Shown here in pieces: positions 15,730 through 22,495 of a DNA stretch of 26,266 bases; the first letter of the stretch is position 1; the number at the start of each line of letters is the position of its first letter. The stretch is taken from positions 1 through 26,266 of the forward strand of contig DAOTUB010000242.1 in NCBI GenBank assembly GCA_034437455.1, read 5' to 3'. The translations under genes were made by a program, and so were the position numbers. This stretch comes from DAOTUB01 sp034437455. Its GTDB lineage: Bacteria; Chloroflexota; Anaerolineae; B4-G1. The notes under the pieces are model-generated. The model saw only the letters and a list, made by a program, of their open reading frames with translations, searched no databases and was not told the DNA's origin.

Positions 15730-16287
15730 GTGCGGCTGCATTTCGGGGACCTTGCAAAAACAGAGGGAATATCGCCAGAAACACAGGGCTGGCAAGCCAT
15801 CCATTCCCCCCAGGCCAGGCAGGGCTACAGGCTGGCGGCGCTGGTGGGTGAGAAGGGGCTGGCCACAGCAGGCGACAGCAGGATGACCTGGTGGGCAGTG
15901 GCGGTTGTGCTGATGACGTTCATCCCGCTGCACGAGTTCCTGCACCTGCTGGGGCAGCCGGAGTGGGGATGCTCGGACCGGAGCCTGTTGGTGATATGGC
16001 CGGCCAAGCTGCGACTCGGCGTCTATTACGAGAGCTGCATGTCGCGGCGGCGGTGGCTGGGTATGCGGTTGGTGCCGTTGCTGGTGCTGTCGCAGGTGCA
16101 GCCGCTTAACGTCGAATTGGAGATCGGGTTGCAGGTGTTGATGGTGATAAATGCGGTCGGTTCGGGGGGAGATTTGCTCGCGGTATGGTTGGTGCTGAAG
16201 CAAGTGCCCCCTGCGGGCCAACTTTGTTTTCGAAAAGGAAGGGCGTACTGGCGGCCCGCCAATCTCAGTGTAGAGTCGACCGTGTGA
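15730..16287 (+). CDS. DUF3267-type putative zincin membrane metalloprotease
   Basis: A 185-aa protein with membrane segments and an HExxH zinc motif, HEFLH at 68-72, placed in the first hydrophobic helix (FIPLHEFLHLLG). This matches the DUF3267 group of putative zincin peptidases, as do the following WG, SRRRWLGMRLVPLLVLS and NAVGSGGDLL segments; the late GGD is a usual third-ligand region. GTG 15730 (reading MRLHFGDL) is preferred to TTG 15661 because family members start near an LHFG segment and AGAGAG lies just upstream. Family function is unproven; relatives are thought to act on membrane or exported substrates. It stands alone between the broken membrane gene and the reductase, with no obvious link to the catabolic genes. 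Confidence 0.8.
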   Translation: MRLHFGDLAKTEGISPETQGWQAIHSPQARQGYRLAALVGEKGLATAGDSRMTWWAVAVVLMTFIPLHEFLHLLGQPEWGCSDRSLLVIWPAKLRLGVYYESCMSRRRWLGMRLVPLLVLSQVQPLNVELEIGLQVLMVINAVGSGGDLLAVWLVLKQVPPAGQLCFRKGRAYWRPANLSVESTV

Positions 16288-16356
16288 TCGTGAATAGCGA
16301 ATTAGTCTTTGAATCGGATCGAGTCGCTTTAGCCAAGCATCGAACGTTTAGGTCCC

Positions 16357-16470
16357 GTCATTCCGAGCGAGCGCAGCGAGTCGAGGAATCTCCACTTACA
16401 ACCGCAAACTCGACTCAGAGATTCCGCCGGACGTGAAGCGTCCGCACTCCCTTCGGTCGCTCGGAATGAC
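16357..16470. repeat. GTCATTCC hairpin repeat, copy D, with nested palindrome
   Basis: It begins GTCATTCCGAGCGAGCGCAG and ends CGCTCGGAATGAC, like copy B. The right half carries an additional small palindrome, CGGACG-TGAAG-CGTCCG at 16428-16444, interrupting the sequence seen in copy B, so a second repeat has inserted into the first. It ends 36 bases before the reductase start. Confidence 0.85.
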
Positions 16471-16506
16471 GAATTGGAGAAGATAGTTGTAGTCGAGGGA
16501 TAAGAT

Positions 16507-17550
16507 ATGGAATATAGAAATCTCGGAAGAACCGGCGTCCAGGTGTCCGCTTTGGGCCTGGGGACGGCCAACTTTGGCGACAAAGCCTCGGAGGAAACGT
16601 CGCGCCAGATGATGCAAGCCGCGCTGGACGCGGGCATCAATCTCTTTGATACGGCAAATAGCTACAACGGCGGAGAGAGCGAGCGCATCATTGGCCGCTT
16701 TCTCAAGGAGACGGGGCAGCGGGATCGCGTCGTCCTCGCCACCAAAGTCTATTACCCCGTCGGCGAGGGCATCAATGATCGCGGGCTGAGCCGCTACCAC
16801 GTCACGCGCGCCTGCGAGGATTCGTTGCGCCGCTTGCAGACGGATCGCATCGACCTCTACATCATGCACCGCTCGGCCAGCGACGTCATCCCCGTCGACG
16901 AAACGCTCGGCGCGCTGACCGACCTGGTACGGCAGGGCAAGGTGCTCTACATCGGCTGCTCCACCCATCCGGCCTGGCAGGTGATGGAAGCGCTGATGGT
17001 CAGCGAGATGAAGGGGTATGCGCGCTACGTCGCCGAGTCGTCGCCGTACAATCTTCTCGACCGGCGCGTCGAAAACGAGCTAGTCCCCCTGTGCCAGAAA
17101 TACGGGATGGCGCTCTTGCCCTGGTCGCCGCTGGCGATGGGGATGCTGATCGGACGTTATCCGGTCGACCAACCGTTCCCACAAGACTCAAGGGCTGCGA
17201 CGAATCCACAGGGCATCTACGCCCAACGCATCAACCGGAACGGGCTGGAGGTGGGGGCGCGGGTGGTGAAGCTTGCGCCGAAATTCGGCCTGACGCCGGG
17301 GCAACTCGCGCTGCTGTGGGTCAAGGATCAACCCGGTGTCACCGCGCCGCTCGTGGGGCCGCGCAATCTGGAGCAGTTGAACGAGTCGCTAAAAGTAGTC
17401 AACATGCACGCCGACGACGAGTTGCGCGCGGCGTTCGACGAACTCAATCCGCCCGGCATGGCCGTATCCAACTTTCACAACACGAGTGGTTGGATGAAAG
17501 CGACCGTGCCCAATGAACAATTCACAAAAATTTCAGAACAGCGAGGTTAA
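16507..17550 (+). CDS. Aldo/keto reductase
   Basis: A 347-aa NAD(P)H-dependent oxidoreductase with the TIM-barrel fold. The catalytic tetrad is intact: D48 and Y53 in FDTANSYNGG, K80 in ATKVYY and H121 in YIMHR. GLGTANFGD near the N terminus and the late APLVGPRN segment (cofactor phosphate/adenine region) fit the AKR11-13/YajO-like group that reduces aldehydes or ketones. GAGGGATAAG precedes the ATG. The stop lies three bases before iorA, so it is probably co-transcribed and may reduce an aldehyde or oxoacid linked to the oxidoreductase that follows. The actual substrate cannot be read from sequence. Confidence 0.93.
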   Translation: MEYRNLGRTGVQVSALGLGTANFGDKASEETSRQMMQAALDAGINLFDTANSYNGGESERIIGRFLKETGQRDRVVLATKVYYPVGEGINDRGLSRYHVTRACEDSLRRLQTDRIDLYIMHRSASDVIPVDETLGALTDLVRQGKVLYIGCSTHPAWQVMEALMVSEMKGYARYVAESSPYNLLDRRVENELVPLCQKYGMALLPWSPLAMGMLIGRYPVDQPFPQDSRAATNPQGIYAQRINRNGLEVGARVVKLAPKFGLTPGQLALLWVKDQPGVTAPLVGPRNLEQLNESLKVVNMHADDELRAAFDELNPPGMAVSNFHNTSGWMKATVPNEQFTKISEQRG

Positions 17551-17553
17551 CGT

Positions 17554-19368
17554 ATGAAAGTACTATTATCAGGAAACGAAGCGCTGGCCCGGGGAGCCTA
17601 CGAGTACGGAGTGCAGGTCGCCACGGGCTATCCAGGAACGCCCAGTTCAGAGATCCTGGAGAACGTGGCCCGGTACGAGGAGATCTATTCCGAGTGGTCG
17701 GTCAACGAGAAAGTGGCAATGGACGCGGCCATCGGCGCGTGCTACGCGGGCAAGCGAGCGATGGCAGCGATGAAGTCGGTGGGGATGAACGTCGCCTCCG
17801 ACTCCTTCTTTTACGTCCCCTACACCGGCGTGCGGGGCGGGCTGGTCATCGTCGTGGCCGACGATCCCGGCATGTTCAGCTCGCAGAACGAGCAGGATAA
17901 CCGGCAGTATGGCCGCTTTGCCAAGATGCCCGTGCTGGAACCCACGGACAGCCAGGAGTCGAAGGATTTCGTCGGGGCTGCCCTGGAACTGTCTGAGCAG
18001 TGGGACACGCCCGTGATCCTGCGGACGGTGATGCGCATCTCGCACTCCGCCTCGCCGGTGGAGTTGGGCGAGCGGACGGCGGACGACGCCTCTCCTACGC
18101 CCCCGTTGAAGCGCGATCCTCACCGGCTCGTCTGCACGTGCGTGTGGGCCAAATATCAGCATCCGGTGATCGAGGAGCGGTTGAAAAAGCTGGCCGAGTT
18201 TGCCAACACTTACCCGCTCAACCGGCTGGAATGGGGAGATCGGAGCCTGGGTATCGTGGCCGGAGGAGCGGTCTACAGTTACGCTCGCGAGGTTTTCCCA
18301 GAGGCCTCCTTCCTCAAGCTGGGGATGAGCTACCCGCTGCCCCAAGCTTTGATCCAGGAACTCGCTGACGGCGTGGAGCAACTGCTCGTCATCGAGGAGT
18401 TGGATCCCTTCCTGGAAGGGCAGATCAAGGCGATGGGGATCGAGTGCCGGGGCAAGGAGATCTTTCCCGCCTACGGCGAGCTGACCCCGGCGGTGATCGA
18501 GAAATCGGCGGCGGAGGCGGGCATTCTGCCCCGTAGGGGCGTTGGCCCCTACGGGACTACGCCCAAAGATGCGGTCAAAGGCGCGCGGGAGTTGCCGCTG
18601 CCAGAGCTGGCCGGTCGCTCTCCCATCCTCTGCCCCGGCTGCCCCCACCGCAGCACCTTTTACCTGCTGAACAAAATGAACGACATCGTCGTCGCCGGAG
18701 ACATTGGCTGCTACAACCTGGGCGCGCAACCCCCCTACAACGCGACGGACACGATGGGAGCGATGGGCGCCAGCATCGGCGTGGCCCACGGTTTCGACAT
18801 CGCTGGCATCCCCGACCGCTTTATGGCCGTCATTGGCGACTCGACCTTCTTCCACGCCGGTATCCCGCCCCTGCTCGACATCGTGCACAACGGCGGCAAG
18901 AGCACCGTCGTCATCCTCGACAATCATACCACGGCGATGACCGGGCACCAGGATCACCCCGGCGTCGGCTTCAGGCTCGGCGGCGACCCTGTGCCCAAGG
19001 TGGAGATCGAGGCGGTCGTGCGGGCCTGTGGCGTGACCGATGTGCACAAGGTTGACGCCTTTGACGTAAAGGCGGTGGAAAAGACGTTCAAAGCGGCTCT
19101 GGATTTCGACGGACCTTCTGTTGTCATCGTGGAAGGGCCGTGCTTCTTCGTGGGGCCGGGCGCGACCGGAACCTATGAGGTGGATAGCGACGCGTGCATC
19201 GCCTGCGGGATCTGCTTCAAGCTGGGCTGCCCCGCCATCGTGCGCTCCGAGGAGGTGAACGCCAAGACCGGCAAACCGAAGGCCAAGATCGACCCGGTGC
19301 TGTGCGTGGGCTGCGATATGTGCGCCCAGGTCTGCAAGAGCGATGCGATCTATCGCGTGGAGGAGTAG
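17554..19368 (+). CDS. iorA: Indolepyruvate:ferredoxin oxidoreductase, alpha subunit
   Basis: A 604-aa subunit, a usual family size. IorAB oxidises aryl-2-oxoacids (indolepyruvate, phenylpyruvate) with CoA to aryl-acyl-CoA, CO2 and reduced ferredoxin. The pyrimidine-binding half starts with GNEALARGAYEYGV and GYPGTPSSE. The thiamine-diphosphate half has CPGCPHR, GDIGCYNLG and VIGDSTFFHAG with a later NHTTAMTGHQ. Two ferredoxin-type clusters close the protein: C548, C551, C554, C559 and C584, C587, C590, C594. Residues about 326-334 (PRRGVGPYG) are encoded by a small palindrome in the variable linker before CPGCPHR. GAGG at 17542-17545 supports the ATG. It needs a low-potential ferredoxin, which points to anaerobic metabolism. 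Confidence 0.96.
   Translation: MKVLLSGNEALARGAYEYGVQVATGYPGTPSSEILENVARYEEIYSEWSVNEKVAMDAAIGACYAGKRAMAAMKSVGMNVASDSFFYVPYTGVRGGLVIVVADDPGMFSSQNEQDNRQYGRFAKMPVLEPTDSQESKDFVGAALELSEQWDTPVILRTVMRISHSASPVELGERTADDASPTPPLKRDPHRLVCTCVWAKYQHPVIEERLKKLAEFANTYPLNRLEWGDRSLGIVAGGAVYSYAREVFPEASFLKLGMSYPLPQALIQELADGVEQLLVIEELDPFLEGQIKAMGIECRGKEIFPAYGELTPAVIEKSAAEAGILPRRGVGPYGTTPKDAVKGARELPLPELAGRSPILCPGCPHRSTFYLLNKMNDIVVAGDIGCYNLGAQPPYNATDTMGAMGASIGVAHGFDIAGIPDRFMAVIGDSTFFHAGIPPLLDIVHNGGKSTVVILDNHTTAMTGHQDHPGVGFRLGGDPVPKVEIEAVVRACGVTDVHKVDAFDVKAVEKTFKAALDFDGPSVVIVEGPCFFVGPGATGTYEVDSDACIACGICFKLGCPAIVRSEEVNAKTGKPKAKIDPVLCVGCDMCAQVCKSDAIYRVEE
18530..18555. repeat. In-frame palindrome in iorA
   Basis: An 11-bp perfect stem (CCCGTAGGGGC at 18530-18540, GCCCCTACGGG at 18545-18555) with loop GTTG. 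The core GGGGCGTTGGCCCC equals the reverse complement of the core of the palindrome in iorB at 19547-19572. It adds residues in a linker and keeps the frame. Confidence 0.8.
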
Positions 19369-19373
19369 ATAAC

Positions 19374-20000
19374 GTGGAAACAATGAACTTTATGATCACG
19401 GGTGTGGGCGGCCAGGGGACGATCCTCTCGAGCGACATCCTGGCGGCGGTGGGATTGGCCGCCGGATACGACGTGAAAAAGTCGGACATTCTGGGCCTGG
19501 CGATTCGCGGCGGGGCGGTCCTGGGCCACATTCGATGGGGCGTAGTCCCGTTGGGGCCAACGCCCCAATGGGGAGAGCATGTCCACTCGCCCATCGTGCC
19601 CGAAGGCCGCGTCGATTATCTGGTCGCTTTTGAGATTCTGGAGGGATTGCGGCGGCTCGACCAGGTGCGCCCTGAAGGAACGGTCTTGATCAACCAGCAG
19701 CAGATTCACCCGGTCAGCGTGAGCAGCGGGCTTGCCGCTTACCCAGATAAGGAGACTGCGGACAAGGCGTTCGAGGAGGCGGTCGAGCGGGTCTATCGCA
19801 TCCCTGGCCTCGACATCGCCCAGGAGTTGGGCAACGCTCGCGTGTTAAACGTGGTGCTCCTGGGGGCGCTCTCGGCCACGCTGCCGGTCGAGCCGGAAAT
19901 CTGGGAAAACGTGCTACGGGAGCGAGTTCCCGCCAGGTACGAAGAACTGAACATCCAGGCCTTTCGCAACGGTCGAGCGTGGATGGAGGAAAGGACATAA
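19374..20000 (+). CDS. iorB: Indolepyruvate:ferredoxin oxidoreductase, beta subunit
   Basis: A 208-aa gamma-type subunit that completes IorAB. The N terminus has the typical GVGGQGTILSSDILA glycine-rich segment, followed by GLAIRGGAVLGHIR and HSPIVPEG. Relatives pass almost directly from GHVR to the SPLIPEG block; here an extra run of residues (about 58-67, VPLGPTPQWG) is coded by a palindrome related to the one in iorA. The start is GTG 19374, eight bases after GGAGGAG (19359-19365), which lies inside the end of iorA; ATG 19383 is an alternative. The two genes are five bases apart, so they are co-translated. The racemase gene begins three bases after the stop. Confidence 0.95.
   Translation: METMNFMITGVGGQGTILSSDILAAVGLAAGYDVKKSDILGLAIRGGAVLGHIRWGVVPLGPTPQWGEHVHSPIVPEGRVDYLVAFEILEGLRRLDQVRPEGTVLINQQQIHPVSVSSGLAAYPDKETADKAFEEAVERVYRIPGLDIAQELGNARVLNVVLLGALSATLPVEPEIWENVLRERVPARYEELNIQAFRNGRAWMEERT
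19547..19572. repeat. In-frame palindrome in iorB
   Basis: CCCGTTGGGGC at 19547-19557 pairs with GCCCCAATGGG at 19562-19572 (one G-U pair) around loop CAAC. Read on the opposite strand it matches the iorA palindrome at 23 of 26 positions, so both are copies of one element inserted in opposite orientation. Confidence 0.8.
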
Positions 20001-20003
20001 CCG

Positions 20004-20711
20004 ATGCAAATCTTTGTCATCAACCCCAACACGTCGGAGAGTATGACGGACCACATCCGGCGGGAATTGGAAAAGGTCAAGCGAGCCGACACGGAGTTGA
20101 CGGTGGTATGCCCCAAACACGGCCCGGTCTCTATCGAGTCGGCCTACGACGAGGCGCTCGCTCAGCCTCCCACGCTGGAGCTGGTGCGCCAGGCGAACGA
20201 TGAGGGATACGACGCGGTTATCCTGGCCTGCTTCTCGGACCCGGCGCTCGACGCGGCAAAAGAGATCTCGGACATCCCCGTCATCGGCATCGAGGAATCG
20301 ACGATGCACGTCGCCGCGATGTTGGGCCACAAGTTCTCGATCACTACCGCCTTTCGCAACCGCGTGCCGACCCGCGAGCTGCACGCTCGCAAGCATGGCC
20401 TGGAGAGCGCCTATGCCTCCACGCTGGTGCTGAACATGTCGGTGTTGGAGATGGACGCCAAACCTGCCGAGACCAAGGCGCGCATCCTGGAGGTCGCCCG
20501 CGAGTCGGTCGAGCGAGATGGCGCCGAGGTCATCATCCTGGGCTGCGCTGGGCTGGCGGGCTATGCAGAGGACGTGGAGCGAGAGCTGGGCGTCGTGGTG
20601 TTGGACCCCTCTTCGGTCGCTCTCAAAGTGGCAGAGGCTCTGGCCGATCTCGGCCTGCGTCACAGCAAGGTCGGGCGCTTTGCCAAACCGCCGGTCAAAG
20701 AGATCAAGTAA
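20004..20711 (+). CDS. Asp/Glu/hydantoin racemase family protein
   Basis: A 235-aa cofactor-independent racemase-fold enzyme. The opening INPNTS (6-11) is diagnostic of the hydantoin/allantoin racemase branch. The two catalytic cysteines are C76 (ILACFSDPAL) and C181 (ILGCAGLAGY), in the symmetric positions that abstract and return the alpha proton. GGAGGAAAGG just upstream supports the ATG three bases after iorB. The branch includes hydantoin racemase, allantoin racemase and, more distantly, EutA/maleate isomerase-like proteins of ectoine catabolism. In an operon with an M20 amidase and carbamate kinase, racemisation of a 5-substituted hydantoin or similar ureide is a reasonable guess, though no hydantoinase of the usual type is in the window. 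Confidence 0.9.
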   Translation: MQIFVINPNTSESMTDHIRRELEKVKRADTELTVVCPKHGPVSIESAYDEALAQPPTLELVRQANDEGYDAVILACFSDPALDAAKEISDIPVIGIEESTMHVAAMLGHKFSITTAFRNRVPTRELHARKHGLESAYASTLVLNMSVLEMDAKPAETKARILEVARESVERDGAEVIILGCAGLAGYAEDVERELGVVVLDPSSVALKVAEALADLGLRHSKVGRFAKPPVKEIK

Positions 20712-20740
20712 TTACTCTCAATGTAGAAGATGTATGATCC

Positions 20741-20842
20741 GTCATTCCGAGCGACCGGAGGGAGCCGAGGAATCTCTCGTCGGAACCGCGTTTGCCATCG
20801 CAAGTGGAGATTCCTCGATTCGCTACGCTCACTCGGAATGAC
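20741..20842. repeat. GTCATTCC hairpin repeat, copy E
   Basis: It begins GTCATTCCGAGCGACCGGAG and ends ACTCGGAATGAC. It ends 22 bases before the M20 start codon, leaving just the ribosome site between. Confidence 0.85.
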
Positions 20843-20864
20843 GGAGATGAGGAGGGAATCGACC

Positions 20865-22085
20865 ATGGCTGATATTTCTGAACTAGCGAAACTAAAAACT
20901 TTGGCAGAAGAACATTATGACGCCACGATTCTCTTCTGCCGACGTTTGATCCAAATCCCCAGTCTCTCAGGGGAAGAGGAAGAGATCGCAGAGCTGGTCC
21001 GCCGCGAGATGGAAATGTTGGGCTACGACGAGGTCTGGATCGACGCGGTGGGCAACGTCATCGGCAAGATGTGCGGCGGCGAGGGGCCGTCGGTGATGTT
21101 CAACTGTCACCTGGATCACGTGGCGCCGGGCGACGAGAAGCAATGGCTCTTTCCTCCCTACTCGGGCGAGATCTACAAAGATCACGTCTGGGGGCGCGGC
21201 GCCAGCGACACCAAGGGAGCGCTTGCCCCCCAGGTGTACGCCCTGGCGGCGCTGCGCAAGGCGGGCTTCGAACTCCCCGGCGACGTATACGTGACCGGGG
21301 TGGTGCAAGAAGAGGTGGGCGGCCTGGGGATGGACAACCTGCTCAAGCACTTGACGACCGACGCCGTCATCCTGGGCGAGGCGACGAGCAATCGTCTGGC
21401 CCGAGGGCACCGGGGTCGGGGAGAGATCCTCGCGCGCATCCAGGGGCGCGCCGTCCACGCCAGCGTGCCGGAGAAGGGCGTGAACCCCCATTTCGTGGCG
21501 GCGAGGTTTCTCCTGAAACTGGAGGAGGTCTCTTTGGGCCACCACGCCGAGTTGGGCGCAGCGACTCTCGCTCCCACATTGTACCTCACGGATCAGACCA
21601 GCAGAAACGTCACTCCAGGGCAGGTGGACGTGCATCTGGATTGGCGACTGGTGCCTGACGACCAACCCGAAGAGCTAGTCAAAGAACTGCAACAGATCCT
21701 GGAAGAGTGCCTGATTCCAGACAGTCGCGGCGGGGTGAGCCTGATGCAACGTTCGCTCCAGACCTACACGGGGCACGAGCAGAGCATGCCCGTCCTTAGC
21801 CGGTCCTATCTTTTGCCACGAGACCACCCTTTGTTGCAAGAGAGCCAGGCCATCCTGTCCGAGACCCTAGAGCGGGAGATCCCGGTGGGCGAGTGGCGCT
21901 TTGCCACCGATGGCGGACACACGATGAAGGCCGGCATCCCCACCATCGGTTTCTCTCCCTGTGAGGAGCACCTGGCCCACACCAACGAAGATCGCGTGAG
22001 CATCACGCTCATGACAGAAAGTTTAGCAGGCTACATGGCGCTGGCGCTCTATCTGGGCGCTCGCCTGGAAAAGGAGACAGAATGA
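20865..22085 (+). CDS. M20 family amidohydrolase/peptidase (YgeY/ArgE-like)
   Basis: A 406-aa di-zinc hydrolase of the ArgE/DapE/YgeY group, which cleaves N-acyl, N-carbamoyl or peptide amides in the cytoplasm. Metal and catalytic residues are all present: H82 and D84 in CHLDH, D115 in GASDTKG, E149 and E150 in VQEEVGG, E172 in GEAT and H372 in HLAHTNED. The dimerisation lid lies at about 185-300. GAGGAGGG before ATG 20865 fixes the start; the frame reads open upstream through the repeat only. The overall look (GRGASDTKG, TDGGHTMKAGIPTIGF, HTNED) is close to YgeY, which belongs to the E. coli ureide/purine region with SsnA and a carbamate kinase, both also represented here. A 4-base overlap links it to the VOC gene. 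Confidence 0.93.
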   Translation: MADISELAKLKTLAEEHYDATILFCRRLIQIPSLSGEEEEIAELVRREMEMLGYDEVWIDAVGNVIGKMCGGEGPSVMFNCHLDHVAPGDEKQWLFPPYSGEIYKDHVWGRGASDTKGALAPQVYALAALRKAGFELPGDVYVTGVVQEEVGGLGMDNLLKHLTTDAVILGEATSNRLARGHRGRGEILARIQGRAVHASVPEKGVNPHFVAARFLLKLEEVSLGHHAELGAATLAPTLYLTDQTSRNVTPGQVDVHLDWRLVPDDQPEELVKELQQILEECLIPDSRGGVSLMQRSLQTYTGHEQSMPVLSRSYLLPRDHPLLQESQAILSETLEREIPVGEWRFATDGGHTMKAGIPTIGFSPCEEHLAHTNEDRVSITLMTESLAGYMALALYLGARLEKETE

Positions 22086-22495
22086 ACAAGAACGAGTTGA
22101 AGATACAATCGCAGATCACCTTCCTTTACTATCGCGACCTGGAACCAATCGACAAGTTCTATCAAGAGGTCATTGGGCTTGAACTGGTCGAGGATCAAGG
22201 ATGGGCCAAGATATATCGCGTCAGTGGGGACGCCTACCTGGGGATCGTGGACGAGAAACGGGGATTCCAAAATGTCCAGGAGGAGAAATCCGTGCTCGTC
22301 ACCTTCGCCGTCAACGACGTGTTCAAGTGGCGCGAATACCTGGAGAGCAAGGGCGTCAAGATGCTGACCGACATCGTCGAGTCGGACGAGATCCAGGTGC
22401 GGTGCTTTTTCTGCGAGGACCCCGGCGGGTACGCCGTCGAGATCGAACAGTTCCTCCGGCCAGAAGCCGCCGAGATTTTTCATCGAGGTGCGTGA
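22082..22495 (+). CDS. VOC superfamily (glyoxalase/dioxygenase-fold) protein
   Basis: A 137-aa one-unit vicinal-oxygen-chelate protein. The paired beta-alpha-beta-beta-beta modules are seen: FLYYRDLEPIDKFYQEVIGLEL (about 14-35, start of module 1), VLVTFAVNDVFKWREYLESKGV (start of module 2) and the ending DPGGYAVEIEQF, which supplies the usual last metal glutamate. The first-module ligand is not obvious, so metal binding is uncertain. The gene overlaps the M20 gene by ATGA and the amidohydrolase gene by one base, so it is translated in step with both. It may be an isomerase, epimerase or lyase acting on the same intermediate, or just a binding protein. Confidence 0.85.
   Translation: MNKNELKIQSQITFLYYRDLEPIDKFYQEVIGLELVEDQGWAKIYRVSGDAYLGIVDEKRGFQNVQEEKSVLVTFAVNDVFKWREYLESKGVKMLTDIVESDEIQVRCFFCEDPGGYAVEIEQFLRPEAAEIFHRGA

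Noticed and set aside
17647..19383. Minus-strand open frame of more than 570 codons over iorA
   Set aside because: It mirrors the codon bias of iorA, is rich in His/Gly/Val without motifs and has no ribosome site.
7513..20842. The five similar repeats as a CRISPR array
   Set aside because: They are kilobases apart, long and imperfect palindromes, with genes and not spacers between them.
22201..22494. Upstream extension of the amidohydrolase
   Set aside because: It overlaps the VOC gene in another frame, and the ATG at 22495 with GAGGTG upstream fits the family start.
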